From Reichenbachiella sp. (GTDB taxonomy: Bacteria > Bacteroidota > Bacteroidia > Cytophagales > Cyclobacteriaceae): a stretch of 64,000 bases of DNA. A model generated the notes under the pieces. That model ran no database searches and was not told the DNA's origin. It was given only the letters and a program-made list of their open reading frames with translations. The stretch is taken from contig NZ_JAWPMM010000001.1 in the NCBI RefSeq assembly GCF_033344935.1, positions 792,001-856,000 of the forward strand, given 5' to 3'. Each line of letters opens with the position of its first letter. Position 1 is the first letter of the stretch. Below are positions 19,113-29,193 of this stretch, in pieces. A program made the position numbers and the translations under genes.

Positions 19113-20009
19113 ATGGCAAAAGAAAAAAAGTTTAGAAAAAAGAAAAAGTTAGGGAGCTATCCCTTTGTTAGTGTGGTGTTCAGCGTCACACTTGCTCTTT
19201 TTGTTATGGGACTGTTTGGTCTGCTGTTGATGATGACCAAGAACCTCACCACAATCATTCAAGAGAATGTGGAGATGCAGGTTTTTCTAAATAAGAACCT
19301 TAGTCAAAACGAGATTACAAAAATCATCAAAACCCTTTCTTCCAAGGACTATGTGATTAAAAAGGAAGGCATTTCTCAAGTGTCACATATCACAAAAGAA
19401 GAAGCGGCTAAGGAGTTTTATGAAGAAACAGGTGAAGACTTTGTAGAATTTTTAGGAGACAATCCATTGCAAGATGTGGTGGTGATCAAAATCAGCCCTG
19501 ATTTTCATGAGTCACAAAATTTAGTTGAAATTAAGAAAGAAATAGGGTTTATAAGAGGTGTGCATGAAGTCACTTATATCGAAAGCTTGGTCAGTAGCAT
19601 TCGTGAAAATGTGAAAAAGGTAAGTTTTGTCTTGATAGGTTTTTCTGTGATTTTGCTGACAGTGGTCGTTATTCTGATTAATAACACCATCAAACTGGCA
19701 CTTTTTTCCCAGCGATTTTTGATTCGTAGTATGCAGCTTGTAGGTGCCACAACTAACTTTATACGCAAGCCGTTCTTAATGCGTGCCTCATTGTTCGGAT
19801 TAGTTTCAGCGATATTGGCGATTGGTCTACTTGTATCTCTGATGAAGTATTTGAATACTGAAGTTGACGGGTTGTTGGATTTGCTTCAGCTCGAACAGCT
19901 GATCATACTTGGCACGGGAATCGTTTTGGTCGGAATATTTGTAGGTTTTATGAGTACATTTGCGGCCATCAGGAAGTACATGAAAATGTCTCTGGACGAA
20001 CTTTATTAG
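19113..20009 (+). CDS. ftsX: cell-division ABC permease FtsX
   Basis: The 298-residue protein has the FtsX layout: a lysine-rich cytoplasmic N-terminus, TM1 (residues about 18-42), a periplasmic domain containing VEMQVFLNKNLSQNE, and three further helices with a FtsX/MacB-type permease core. FtsX works with FtsE at the divisome to activate peptidoglycan hydrolases. ftsE is not adjacent. A TATTTTTG element 12 bases before the ATG resembles a -7 promoter box, but the upstream TTG is missing. DUF3098 and uppP follow, a common Bacteroidota order. Confidence 0.93.
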   Translation: MAKEKKFRKKKKLGSYPFVSVVFSVTLALFVMGLFGLLLMMTKNLTTIIQENVEMQVFLNKNLSQNEITKIIKTLSSKDYVIKKEGISQVSHITKEEAAKEFYEETGEDFVEFLGDNPLQDVVVIKISPDFHESQNLVEIKKEIGFIRGVHEVTYIESLVSSIRENVKKVSFVLIGFSVILLTVVVILINNTIKLALFSQRFLIRSMQLVGATTNFIRKPFLMRASLFGLVSAILAIGLLVSLMKYLNTEVDGLLDLLQLEQLIILGTGIVLVGIFVGFMSTFAAIRKYMKMSLDELY

Positions 20010-20012
20010 ATT

Positions 20013-20225
20013 ATGAGCGATAAGAATAAATTAGCCTTTCAGAATATCAATTACAAGATCATGCTAGCCGGAGTATTAGTATTGATCCTTGGATTTATCA
20101 TCATGAGCCTGGATACAGAACCTTATGGATTTGGATTTTTGGGACTTACATTAGGCCCACTAGTTGTGCTTTTGGGTTTCGCTATCGAGTTTGTAGCAAT
20201 TCTGTACAAGCCAAAAGAAAAGTAA
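20013..20225 (+). CDS. DUF3098 small membrane protein
   Basis: The 70-residue protein has two membrane helices (IMLAGVLVLILGFIIMSL and GLTLGPLVVLLGFAIEFV) and the conserved DUF3098 start with INYKIMLAGV. Its function is unknown. The gene lies three bases after ftsX and its stop is directly followed by the uppP start, so all three are probably one operon acting at the cell envelope. Confidence 0.88.
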   Translation: MSDKNKLAFQNINYKIMLAGVLVLILGFIIMSLDTEPYGFGFLGLTLGPLVVLLGFAIEFVAILYKPKEK

Positions 20226-21023
20226 ATGACTTTTATCGAAGCATTAATCCTTGGAATTATCCAAGGATTGACAGAATTTCTCCCGGTGAGCAGTAGCGGG
20301 CACTTGGAGCTGGGTACCTATTTTCTGGGTGTGCAGTCAGAAGACAATCTTCTCTTTTCCATTATTCTACATGGTGCTACCGCCTGTAGTACTGTCGTTA
20401 TATTCAGAAAGGACATTCTAGAAATAATTAAAGGAATTTTCAAATTTGAGTGGAATGAGTCTACTCAATTTGCTGCTATGATTGTTTTGTCTATGATCCC
20501 AGTGGGGATTGTAGGCGTATTCTTCGAAGATCAAATTGAATCTTTTTTTGGAGGGAACATACTTTTAGTAGGTACCATGCTTTTGGTCACGGCGGCCTTA
20601 TTGGCATTTACTTATTTCAGTAAAAAGAACGAAGGAGCAATCAATTTTAAAAATTCATTTCTCATTGGCCTGGCTCAAGCCATCGCTATCATGCCGGGTA
20701 TTTCACGTTCTGGCTCTACGATCTCAACAGCATTGCTTCTTGGGGTAAACAAAGAAAAAGCAGCGCGTTTTTCGTTTCTCATGGTGCTACCTCCAATCCT
20801 AGGAGCTATGTTGCTGAAAACGAAAGACTTTTTAGAAAATCCTGAAATCGCGGCTAATGTATCTGGTATGAATTTGACAGTAGGATTTATAGCAGCCTTT
20901 CTTTCAGGTTTATTGGCCTGTCAATGGATGATTTCAATTGTCAAAAAAGGTAAACTGGTCTATTTCGCTATCTACTGTGGCGTAGTCGGTTTGTTGGCTG
21001 TTGCAGGAGGCTTGTTATGGTAG
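20226..21023 (+). CDS. uppP: undecaprenyl-diphosphatase
   Basis: The 265-residue membrane protein has the BacA/UppP active-site segments: GLTEFLPVSSSGHLEL near the N-terminus and PGISRSGSTISTALLLG in the second half, with the catalytic glutamate, serine and arginine. It removes one phosphate from undecaprenyl diphosphate so the lipid carrier can be reused for peptidoglycan. Its last seven bases overlap the start of truB, so the two are translationally linked. Confidence 0.97.
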   Translation: MTFIEALILGIIQGLTEFLPVSSSGHLELGTYFLGVQSEDNLLFSIILHGATACSTVVIFRKDILEIIKGIFKFEWNESTQFAAMIVLSMIPVGIVGVFFEDQIESFFGGNILLVGTMLLVTAALLAFTYFSKKNEGAINFKNSFLIGLAQAIAIMPGISRSGSTISTALLLGVNKEKAARFSFLMVLPPILGAMLLKTKDFLENPEIAANVSGMNLTVGFIAAFLSGLLACQWMISIVKKGKLVYFAIYCGVVGLLAVAGGLLW

Positions 21024-21709
21024 AACCTATTCTCATCTCCGAAATGGATTTTGACAAGGGAGAAGTATTCTTAGTCGATAAACCATTGGAATGGACTTCA
21101 TTTGATGTAGTCAAAAAAATTCGGGGTAGACTTAAAATCAAAAAAGTAGGCCACGCAGGTACATTGGATCCTTTGGCTACAGGCTTACTAATCATCTGTG
21201 CAGGTAAGGCCACAAAAAAAATCAACGAATATCAGGATTTAGGAAAAACCTATACCGGAAAAATGGTTTTAGGTAAAACTACTCCATCAGTGGATTTGGA
21301 AACTGAGTTTGACAGCGAAAAGCCTTGGGATCATATTACAGAAAATCAAGTAAAAGAAGCTACAGCGAAATGGACAGGAGATATCATTCAAATTCCTCCT
21401 ATCTATAGCGCTATCAAAGTGGATGGAGAGAGGGCTTACAAAGCGGCTAGACGAAAAGAGGAGATTAAACTGAAACCGAGACCAGTACAGGTGCCAGTAT
21501 TCGAGGTAGATGCCAGCAACTTGCCAGAAGTGAGTTTCAAAATCCAGTGCTCAAAGGGAACCTATATTCGTAGTCTGGTTAGAGATGTTGGAGAAGTGCT
21601 GGGTTGCGGTGCCTATATGTCTGAGTTGCGTAGAACAGCCATTGGCGATTTCAATGTAGACGATGCATTTGTATTAGAAGATTTTATTTCCAGATTGCAA
21701 AGAGATTAG
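21017..21709 (+). CDS. truB: tRNA pseudouridine-55 synthase
   Basis: The 230-residue protein holds the TruB catalytic segment VGHAGTLDPLATGLLI with the active aspartate, and the RNA-binding PPIYSAIKVDGERAY and CSKGTYIRSLVRD segments. It isomerises U55 in the T-loop of tRNA. Its length is in the range of bacterial TruB proteins lacking the long C-terminal PUA extension. The ATG overlaps uppP by seven bases; ribF follows after 23 bases, a typical pairing. Confidence 0.96.
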   Translation: MVEPILISEMDFDKGEVFLVDKPLEWTSFDVVKKIRGRLKIKKVGHAGTLDPLATGLLIICAGKATKKINEYQDLGKTYTGKMVLGKTTPSVDLETEFDSEKPWDHITENQVKEATAKWTGDIIQIPPIYSAIKVDGERAYKAARRKEEIKLKPRPVQVPVFEVDASNLPEVSFKIQCSKGTYIRSLVRDVGEVLGCGAYMSELRRTAIGDFNVDDAFVLEDFISRLQRD

Positions 21710-21732
21710 ATTTGCATTCTTAATTTCACTCC

Positions 21733-22665
21733 ATGGTCATTGTAGAAGGACACCAAGCTATTCCCGAGATTCAAAATGCTATTGTTACTAGTGGCACATT
21801 TGATGGAGTGCATTTCGGTCATCAAAAAATCCTGAAAAAGATTGTAAAGACTGCTAAAGAACTCAATGGCAAGAGTGTTGTCCTTACCTTTTGGCCGCAT
21901 CCGCGATTTGTTCTTTTCCCTGAGGAGAAGACACTCAAATTGCTTTCCACATTCGAAGAAAAGGCACAATTACTAGAAGAGGTGGGCATTGATTATTTGG
22001 TCAAAGTGGAGTTTACCAAGGCCTTTTCTCAATTGTCTTCAGAATCTTTCATTCAAAATATGCTGGTGGAGAAATTGAAGACCAAAAAGCTAATCATCGG
22101 TTACGATCACCGCTTTGGAAAAAATCGATCGGGGAGTTTTGAATACCTGAAAGAAAACAGCGATCGCTTTGGGTTTGAAGTAGAAGAAATTCCACGTCAA
22201 GACATAGACGATGTGGGAGTGAGTAGTACCAAAATCCGTCAAGCACTATTTCACGGAGAAGTGGATTTGGCAGCCGAATTTTTAGGCAGACTTTATAGCA
22301 TTCAGGGAACTGTGGTAGAAGGAAAGCAAATAGGATCAAAATTAGGATTCCCAACTGCAAATATTCAGGTAGCTGAAGATTTCAAATTGATTCCCAAAGA
22401 CGGGGCATATGCTGTACGAGCAAGAGTTAATAATCAATGGCACAAAGGGATGCTTAATGTAGGCATTCGTCCTACCGTTGGCGGATTGCATAGAGTTATA
22501 GAAACACACCTATTTGATTTTGATGAGCAGATTTATAATGAGCCAATTCAAATTGAATTTGTGAAGAATTTACGGGATGAGAAAAAATTTGATTCTCTTG
22601 AAGAACTAAAAATACAACTGCAAAAGGACAAAATCACCTCCTTGCAGCTTCTCAAAGAATATTAA
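21733..22665 (+). CDS. ribF: bifunctional riboflavin kinase / FAD synthetase
   Basis: The 310-residue protein has an N-terminal nucleotidyltransferase domain with TSGTFDGVHFGHQKIL and the switch SSTKIRQAL. The C-terminal riboflavin kinase domain has GSKLGFPTANI and GMLNVGIRPTVGG. It phosphorylates riboflavin to FMN and adenylates FMN to FAD. Length and domain order are standard. It ends the ftsX-DUF3098-uppP-truB-ribF group. Confidence 0.97.
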   Translation: MVIVEGHQAIPEIQNAIVTSGTFDGVHFGHQKILKKIVKTAKELNGKSVVLTFWPHPRFVLFPEEKTLKLLSTFEEKAQLLEEVGIDYLVKVEFTKAFSQLSSESFIQNMLVEKLKTKKLIIGYDHRFGKNRSGSFEYLKENSDRFGFEVEEIPRQDIDDVGVSSTKIRQALFHGEVDLAAEFLGRLYSIQGTVVEGKQIGSKLGFPTANIQVAEDFKLIPKDGAYAVRARVNNQWHKGMLNVGIRPTVGGLHRVIETHLFDFDEQIYNEPIQIEFVKNLRDEKKFDSLEELKIQLQKDKITSLQLLKEY

Positions 22666-22753
22666 TCTTGTCTTTAGATTATTGCTATCCGATTCGTATG
22701 GATAAGCCTTAAGTTTGTAACTTTCGTATACAACATAAACAACATTTACTGCT

Positions 22754-23452
22754 ATGAACAAAATTGTAGCTGATGCCCAAGCCGCTATTCAAGGAATTGA
22801 AAATGGCATGACACTCATGTTGGGGGGCTTTGGCCTTTGCGGCATTCCAGAAAACTGTATTTCTGCCCTTAATGAAAAAGGCATTTCCAATCTTACTTGC
22901 ATTTCCAATAATGCTGGGGTTGATGATTTCGGCTTGGGACTTCTACTCCAGAAAAAGCAAATCAAAAAAATGATTTCTTCTTATGTTGGAGAGAACGATG
23001 AGTTTGAAAGACAAATGCTGAGTGGTGAACTGGAAGTGGATTTGATTCCTCAGGGTTCTTTGGCAGAAAGGTGTCGAGCAGGCGGAGCGGGTATACCTGC
23101 ATTTTTCACTCCAGCTGGATTTGGTACCGAAGTAGCTGAAGGCAAAGAAATTCGAGAATTTAATGGCAAACCTCACATTTTGGAATCAGCGCTTACAGCG
23201 GACTTTGCTATCGTAAAAGCATGGAAAGGAGACAAATTTGGAAATTTAGTATATAAGGGTACAGCTAGAAATTTTAATCCACCAATGGCGATGGCAGGTA
23301 AGATCACAATCGCTGAAGTAGATGAACTGGTAGAACCAGGAGAGTTAGATCCAAATTTCGTTCACACTCCCGGAATTTTTGTTCAGCGAATTTTTCAAGG
23401 AAAGGATTACGAAAAGCGAATTGAGCAACGAACTGTTCGCGCTCGGAATTAG
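22754..23452 (+). CDS. scoA: CoA transferase subunit A (succinyl-CoA:3-ketoacid type)
   Basis: The 232-residue protein has the subunit A motif [19 protein letters not shown] and the later [14 protein letters not shown] segment. With subunit B it transfers CoA between succinyl-CoA or acyl-CoA and acetoacetate in ketone-body or branched-chain use. Upstream, TAAGTTTG at 22710 fits a -7 element, but no clear TTG lies 19 bases before it. The 3' end meets subunit B within one operon. Confidence 0.93.
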   Translation: MNKIVADAQAAIQGIENGMTLMLGGFGLCGIPENCISALNEKGISNLTCISNNAGVDDFGLGLLLQKKQIKKMISSYVGENDEFERQMLSGELEVDLIPQGSLAERCRAGGAGIPAFFTPAGFGTEVAEGKEIREFNGKPHILESALTADFAIVKAWKGDKFGNLVYKGTARNFNPPMAMAGKITIAEVDELVEPGELDPNFVHTPGIFVQRIFQGKDYEKRIEQRTVRARN

Positions 23453-23481
23453 TGAATTACCCAATCTTCAAATTAAGAAAG

Positions 23482-24135
23482 ATGTTAGATAAGACAGGAA
23501 TAGCAAAACGAATAGCTCAGGAATTACAAAATGGCTGGTATGTGAACTTGGGTATTGGTATCCCAACTTTAGTAGCCAACTATATCCCTGAAGGAATTGA
23601 GGTAGAGTTTCAATCAGAAAATGGGATACTAGGCATGGGTCCATTTCCATATGAAGGTGAAGAAGATGCTGACATGATCAATGCAGGAAAGCAGACGGTT
23701 ACATTGCTAAAAGGTGCATCTATTTTCGATTCATCGACCAGCTTTGCCATGATCAGAGGTCAACATGTTCAGTTGACTGTATTGGGTGCTATGGAGGTAT
23801 CTGAAAATGGTGATATCGCCAACTGGAAAATCCCAGGGCGTATGGTGAAAGGCATGGGAGGTGCTATGGACTTAGTAGCATCCGCTGAAAATATCATCGT
23901 GGCTATGATGCACACTAACAAAGCTGGAGAATCTAAGATTCTAAAAGAATGTACCTTGCCTTTGACTGGCGTAGGGTGCGTGAAGAAAATTGTAACCAAT
24001 ATGGCAGTGCTTGATGTGACCTCTAAAGGGTTTAAGTTAATTGAGAGAGCCCCTGGTGTTTCTGTGGAGGATATTCAAAAGGCTACCGAAGGGACATTAA
24101 TTGTAGAAGGAGAAATTCCGGAAATGAAATTGTAG
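23482..24135 (+). CDS. scoB: CoA transferase subunit B (succinyl-CoA:3-ketoacid type)
   Basis: From the ATG at 23482 the protein has 217 residues and begins [20 protein letters not shown], the standard subunit B start. The catalytic glutamate lies in [14 protein letters not shown], where it forms the covalent glutamyl-CoA intermediate. A GTG at 23452 would add ten unconserved residues and overlap the subunit A stop, so the ATG is preferred. A terminator follows at 24176. Confidence 0.93.
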   Translation: MLDKTGIAKRIAQELQNGWYVNLGIGIPTLVANYIPEGIEVEFQSENGILGMGPFPYEGEEDADMINAGKQTVTLLKGASIFDSSTSFAMIRGQHVQLTVLGAMEVSENGDIANWKIPGRMVKGMGGAMDLVASAENIIVAMMHTNKAGESKILKECTLPLTGVGCVKKIVTNMAVLDVTSKGFKLIERAPGVSVEDIQKATEGTLIVEGEIPEMKL

Positions 24136-24175
24136 TTTTCAAAGGGTTAAAACTTTGGAAAAGAATAATGCTTAT

Positions 24176-24207
24176 AGCAGGAAGGCTTTCTAGTCCTCCT
24201 GCTTTTT
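24176..24207 (+). terminator. rho-independent terminator after scoAB
   Basis: AGCAGGA pairs with TCCTGCT (stem extended by AGG/CCT across a bulge) and is followed by a run of six T residues. It lies 41 bases after the subunit B stop and before gldC. Confidence 0.75.
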
Positions 24208-24254
24208 TGTTTCTTTGTGCCTCCATTGCGCAGATAAAATCAAAAATAAATTAG

Positions 24255-24578
24255 ATGAAGAGATCAAAAATCAATATTGAGGTTACGCTCGACGAACAAA
24301 ATATTCCAGAAGATATCCAGTGGTCGGCAGAAGATGCTGGTGCCGAACAGCAAAAAACGAAGTCGATTTCTATCGGGATTTGGGACGAAAAAAAGAGAGA
24401 TACACTGATGCTAGACCTCTGGACCAAAGACATGAATATAGATGAAATGAAACAGTTTCATATCAATCTGTTGGGCAGTTCTGCAAGTACACTTTTGTCA
24501 GCTACAGGTGACGAGTTTATGTCATCCGAAATTTCCAATCTGTGTGAAAAATTGGTGCAATATCTGAGTGAAAAGTAG
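24255..24578 (+). CDS. gldC: gliding motility protein GldC
   Basis: The 107-residue protein follows the GldC family end to end: a start of the form KRSKINIEVTLDEQNIPEDI, the central QQKTKSISIGIWD and the late KDMNIDEMKQFHINLLGS. GldC is a small cytoplasmic protein linked to Bacteroidota gliding and the type IX secretion machinery, but its biochemical role is not known. It is also found in non-gliding members. It stands alone between two transcription units. Confidence 0.93.
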   Translation: MKRSKINIEVTLDEQNIPEDIQWSAEDAGAEQQKTKSISIGIWDEKKRDTLMLDLWTKDMNIDEMKQFHINLLGSSASTLLSATGDEFMSSEISNLCEKLVQYLSEK

Positions 24579-24708
24579 TATGCATGCATAATTTTTATTG
24601 AAAATCATTATTAGGTGCTCAATCAAGGCTGATTTTATATTTTTTTCTTTAATATTAGAGACACGAAATTGTTTTTTCGTGGCTTAATGATCAGCAAAAC
24701 ACTTAATA

Positions 24709-27582
24709 ATGATTAATATGAGTAAACTTTTTACTAAGCGATTTTATCTGAGTTTGGTACTCGGAGCACTGATTTCATTCGGTGCTCAGGCGCAGACCAG
24801 CATATCAGGAAGTGTTGTAGATAGCAACACGAAGGACCCCCTACTAGGCGTAAGTATTCTAGTCAAGGGTAAAGTAGTTGGTACGATTTCGGATACCGAC
24901 GGTAATTTCTCACTAAACGTGTCTTCGGCACCACCACTTACTTTGATATTCTCTATGGTTGGATATAGTTCAACGGAGATTGAGATCAGTGATGCGAATG
25001 TTCAGGGACTCGAGGTAAGTCTGGAAGAATCATCCATTATGGGACAAGAGGTGGTAGTATCTGCTTCTAGAGTAGAAGAGTCTGTGATGCAGTCTCCGGT
25101 CTCTATTGAAAAAATGGATGTTCTGGCCATTAAAAACACGCCATCGGTCAACTTTTATGATGCCCTTCAAGGCTTTAAAGGAGTGGACATGAGTGCCCAG
25201 AGTTTAACTTTTAAGTCTGTTAATGCGAGAGGGTTTGGTGCTAATGGTAACACTAGATTTGTTCAGCTGATTGATGGAATTGACAATCAGGCTCCAGGGT
25301 TGAACTTCGCGGTGGGTAACATCGTGGGTATTAACGATTTGGATTTGGAGAGCGCAGAGATGATTCCTGGTGCTGCTTCAGCATTGTACGGGCCTAATGC
25401 TTTGAACGGTATTTTGCTTTTGAATAGTAAAAGCCCATTTGATTACCAAGGTTTAAGCGCATACGCCAAAGTAGGCGTTAATCATGTGGATGGCGAGGAC
25501 GATGATCCAGCGATGTACAATGATTATGGTATTCGTTACGCCAAAGCATTTAATAACAAGTTCGCATTCAAGGTAACAGCTTCCTATATAGGAGCGCAGG
25601 ATTTTAGAGGAGTAGACTACCGAGATCAAAGTTCAACAACCAATGGTGTAGAACACGGCGGCTCTGTTGAGACTACTGGCAGAACAAGAGAAAACAATAG
25701 AACTTATGATGGAGTAAATACCTACGGAGACTTCGGTTTCAACTTAGGGTTGATACCATTGTTGGACCCTGCTTTCGGTGCTGTGTCTGGTCAATTGCCA
25801 AGTGGATCTGATGGCGCATTTACTCCTACAGGTTTTACAGAGTCTTCTTATGTGGACAACACTACTGAAAGTATCAAACTTGGTGGTGCTTTGCACTATA
25901 GATTGACTGATAACATGGAAGTGTTTGGCCAATTCAACTGGGGTTCTGGTAGCACGGTGTATACCGCCAATGATAGATTTGTTTTAGATAACTTCTCCAT
26001 CTGGACTGCGAAGTTAGAATTGAGAGGGTCAAATTTCTACTTGAGAGGATATACTACTCACGAGGACTCTGGAGATACTTATGCGGCCAACACTTTGGCT
26101 TCCTTGATGAATCAAAAATATTATATTCCTGATTATGCCTTGGGATTCTTAGGTGCAAGAGGGCAAGGGGCTTCAATAGAACAAGCCCATGCTGCCGCGA
26201 GAGGATATGCAGATGGCCTTCAAACCAATTATGCACCAGGTACTGCTACTTGGGACACTGAAACTGCTGTACTTAGGGAAACTTCAATATTTGAAGGTGG
26301 TGCGAAATTTAAGGATGCTTCAAGCATGAATCACTTTGAAGGCAGCTATAACTTCTCCAATCAAATTGATTTCGCAGAAATTGTTGTGGGAGGAAACTTT
26401 AGACAATATAACCTGGAATCAGAAGGTACATTATTCGCTTTGAATGATGATGGAAGTGAGCAGTCATTCTCAGAATATGGGGGCTACGCTCAAATTTCAA
26501 AGGCCTTCATGGAGGATAAATTGAAAGTACAAGCCTCTGGTAGATATGATAAGAATGAGAACTTTGATGGGCAGTTTTCGCCAAGATTGTCTGTAGTAGG
26601 AACTGTAGCTGGGAGTCATAATTTCAGAGGCTCTTTCCAGAAAGGATTTAGAATCCCAACTACACAAGATCAATTCATTGACTTGGATGTACAAACCAGA
26701 AGGTTGATCGGTAGTAACCAATTGTTGGTAGACCGATACAATTTCAGAACAAACACGGTTTATACCGAAGCTAGTATTGCAGCAGCTAGAACAGCAGCAG
26801 CTGGAGGTGATGCCAATGCTAGAGATTTGTTGGTGAGTCCTGATAAAGTAAACGAAGATTTCAAAACTGAGAAAATCAAAACTTTTGAAATTGGTTATAG
26901 AGGATTGTTTTTAGAAGATCGATTGATGGTAGATGCTTATTACTACCACAGTACTTATCAAGATTTCATTGCGGAAATTACTTTTGGCCAAGCAGTTGAT
27001 GCTACCGATGGAACTAACGGAGATGGTTTTGACCCGGCTCCAGGCTTCGATCCAGATTCAGACGCAGGTAAGGATGCCATTATCGGTAATGCCGTGCCTG
27101 GTGGAAGAATTCAAAACTATGGATTCGATACAAACGCCGATGGAGATATTAAATCTCATGGATGGGGTATTCAGGCTGATTATAGTTTAGGCGGTGGATA
27201 TACAGCTAGTGCTAATGTGGCCTACAACGAGTTGTTGGACGACGATGAGCTAGTAGCACAAGGTTTTAGATCGGCATACAATACGCCAAAGTATAGGTAT
27301 AATGTTTCTTTAGCGAATAGAAATGTGGTTGAAAATCTTGGCTTCAGCTTGGCCTACAGATGGCAGCAAGCTTTCTTCTGGGATTCTTCATTTGGTCAGG
27401 GAGTTGTTCCTGCCTTCGGAACAGTGGATGCTCAAATCAGTTACAAACTGCCTAGCATTAAGTCAATAGTAAAAGTGGGTGGTAGCAATGTGTTTAATGA
27501 GAGATATACCACTTCATTCGGTAACCCAAGAATGGGTGCTATTTACTACGTGTCGATCACTTTCGATGAATTCTTAAACTAA
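24709..27582 (+). CDS. TonB-dependent outer-membrane receptor with carboxypeptidase-like extension
   Basis: The 957-residue protein has a signal peptide (cut near GAQAQ) and a CarboxypepD_reg-like domain (residues about 30-110, GSVVDSNTKDPLLGVSILV). A plug domain (about 120-245, with DALQGFKGVDMS and SALYGPNALNGILLL) and a large beta-barrel complete it. The EVVVSASR segment stands at the TonB-box position. It lacks a SusD partner; instead an SGNH-hydrolase lipoprotein follows after 13 bases. This suggests uptake of a substrate released by that enzyme, possibly lipid or ester. M1 and M4 are both possible starts. Confidence 0.95.
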   Translation: MINMSKLFTKRFYLSLVLGALISFGAQAQTSISGSVVDSNTKDPLLGVSILVKGKVVGTISDTDGNFSLNVSSAPPLTLIFSMVGYSSTEIEISDANVQGLEVSLEESSIMGQEVVVSASRVEESVMQSPVSIEKMDVLAIKNTPSVNFYDALQGFKGVDMSAQSLTFKSVNARGFGANGNTRFVQLIDGIDNQAPGLNFAVGNIVGINDLDLESAEMIPGAASALYGPNALNGILLLNSKSPFDYQGLSAYAKVGVNHVDGEDDDPAMYNDYGIRYAKAFNNKFAFKVTASYIGAQDFRGVDYRDQSSTTNGVEHGGSVETTGRTRENNRTYDGVNTYGDFGFNLGLIPLLDPAFGAVSGQLPSGSDGAFTPTGFTESSYVDNTTESIKLGGALHYRLTDNMEVFGQFNWGSGSTVYTANDRFVLDNFSIWTAKLELRGSNFYLRGYTTHEDSGDTYAANTLASLMNQKYYIPDYALGFLGARGQGASIEQAHAAARGYADGLQTNYAPGTATWDTETAVLRETSIFEGGAKFKDASSMNHFEGSYNFSNQIDFAEIVVGGNFRQYNLESEGTLFALNDDGSEQSFSEYGGYAQISKAFMEDKLKVQASGRYDKNENFDGQFSPRLSVVGTVAGSHNFRGSFQKGFRIPTTQDQFIDLDVQTRRLIGSNQLLVDRYNFRTNTVYTEASIAAARTAAAGGDANARDLLVSPDKVNEDFKTEKIKTFEIGYRGLFLEDRLMVDAYYYHSTYQDFIAEITFGQAVDATDGTNGDGFDPAPGFDPDSDAGKDAIIGNAVPGGRIQNYGFDTNADGDIKSHGWGIQADYSLGGGYTASANVAYNELLDDDELVAQGFRSAYNTPKYRYNVSLANRNVVENLGFSLAYRWQQAFFWDSSFGQGVVPAFGTVDAQISYKLPSIKSIVKVGGSNVFNERYTTSFGNPRMGAIYYVSITFDEFLN

Positions 27583-27595
27583 TAAAGAGAACAAG

Positions 27596-29137
27596 ATGAA
27601 AAATTTTAAAATATATACTTTACTACTTGTCTCTGCATGCATCGCATTCTCATGTGATGAGGAGGATAAGTTGATCAATGATATTTTGGTGGAAAATCCA
27701 ATACCGGTGGTGCAGGACCCAACGGGTGAACCCGGAGGTTTAGACTTGAGTGTTTACGTTTCATTAGGGGCTTCTATTACCGCAGGTACAAAGGACAATG
27801 CACTTTATAGTCACGGGCAAGCAACCTCTTATCCTGCGCTATTAGCTGGTCAGTTCGCTGCTGACGGCGTAGGTGGCGGAGCATTCAATCAGCCAGACAT
27901 TAATTCGGCAAATGGATATTCTGGTGTGGATGGAACTACTATTCAAGGTAAGTACATCTTGGATCTTGATTTGAATAATGATGGTGAGCTAGGAGATGCT
28001 GGAGTGGTTATTTCTGAAGGGGAATTACCAAGTGCATACGAAGGAGATAAAACAATGCTGAATAATTTTGGTGTTCCAGGTATTATCACTGCACAAATTT
28101 TAACACCTGCAACAGGTGGTCCGGATGTCGAGGCAAATCCTGCTTATAATGGATTGTATGCTCGATTTGCATCAGCACCAGGGACTTCATCAATTATCAA
28201 AGATGCTTGGGATAAAGATCCTACTTTCTTCACGCTTTGGGCTGGAGGTAATGATGTGTTGGGGTATGCGGCTAGTGGAGGCGCAGATCCAAGTCGTCCA
28301 CTTACCGATCCAGCAACTGTCAGTGCGCAAGTAAATATGATTGTCGATAGTTTATTGTCTAAAGCAGGACATGGACTTATTTTGACGGTTCCAAACGTAT
28401 TAGTGCTGCCTTACTTTCAAGCGGTACCTAGAGTGATATCAGTTCCGGAAGATAGCAGAACAGAATTGCTTGCCGGTATTCAACAGATTAATGCTGCAAT
28501 AGCTGGTTGGAATGATGCAGTTGCGGGTAGCGGAATGGAAAGACCATTGCTAAGTACCGATATGAATGAATATCCTTTGGTGATCGAAGATGCATCACTG
28601 TCAGACGCTTCTGTGCCTGATGGTTCAGGAGGAACATTCGTAATTCCAAAGGTGAGAAACATAGATCCTGATGCCCATTCAGTTTTTGGCGTATCCGAGT
28701 TGATTACTTTGACCGCTTCTCCTAAAGTTTCGGCTGGAGAACTGGGCATTTCGCCTCTCGCTCCTTTAACTAATCAATATGTACTTGATTTTACGGAAAT
28801 TGCTGCCATATTGACTAACATCCAAACAGTTAATACGAGTATGGGTGCAACAGCGGTAGCCAATGCCGGTAGAATCGCAGTTTTAGAAACATTTGGTTTA
28901 ATTACGGAGATCGCGGTGAGTGGTGGCTATGATACAGGTAGCTATACACTAGCACCTGACTTTTCTCCAAATGGCATTTATTCCAATGATGGTGTTCATC
29001 CGAATGCCAGAGGATGTGCGATAATAGCTAATGAAATTATTAAAGTGTTGAATAAGCCCGTCGCAGAAGGTGGCTTTGGAGCTACAATTCCTTTGTTGGA
29101 TGTGATGCAATATAATGCCTCTCCGTTCCAGCAATAA
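27596..29137 (+). CDS. SGNH/GDSL-hydrolase outer-membrane lipoprotein
   Basis: The 513-residue protein begins with a lipoprotein signal peptide whose lipobox AFSC puts lipidated cysteine at C20. It has the SGNH blocks: YVSLGASITAG (block I, GASIT in place of GDSLS), WAGGNDVLG (block III) and NDGVHPNARG (block V, catalytic D and H). The long insert between blocks is unusual. It is encoded 13 bases after the TonB receptor and both lead into a single terminator. The pair probably binds or hydrolyses an ester at the cell surface and imports the product. Confidence 0.87.
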   Translation: MKNFKIYTLLLVSACIAFSCDEEDKLINDILVENPIPVVQDPTGEPGGLDLSVYVSLGASITAGTKDNALYSHGQATSYPALLAGQFAADGVGGGAFNQPDINSANGYSGVDGTTIQGKYILDLDLNNDGELGDAGVVISEGELPSAYEGDKTMLNNFGVPGIITAQILTPATGGPDVEANPAYNGLYARFASAPGTSSIIKDAWDKDPTFFTLWAGGNDVLGYAASGGADPSRPLTDPATVSAQVNMIVDSLLSKAGHGLILTVPNVLVLPYFQAVPRVISVPEDSRTELLAGIQQINAAIAGWNDAVAGSGMERPLLSTDMNEYPLVIEDASLSDASVPDGSGGTFVIPKVRNIDPDAHSVFGVSELITLTASPKVSAGELGISPLAPLTNQYVLDFTEIAAILTNIQTVNTSMGATAVANAGRIAVLETFGLITEIAVSGGYDTGSYTLAPDFSPNGIYSNDGVHPNARGCAIIANEIIKVLNKPVAEGGFGATIPLLDVMQYNASPFQQ

Positions 29138-29158
29138 GATTTTCCAACAAGTGACTTT

Positions 29159-29193
29159 AAAAAACCCTGATAGTTATCTATCAGGGTTTTTTT
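29159..29193 (+). terminator. strong rho-independent terminator after receptor/SGNH operon
   Basis: AAACCCTGATAG and CTATCAGGGTTT form a perfect 12-bp stem with a TTAT loop, followed by four more T residues. It lies 22 bases after the SGNH gene stop. Confidence 0.88.
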
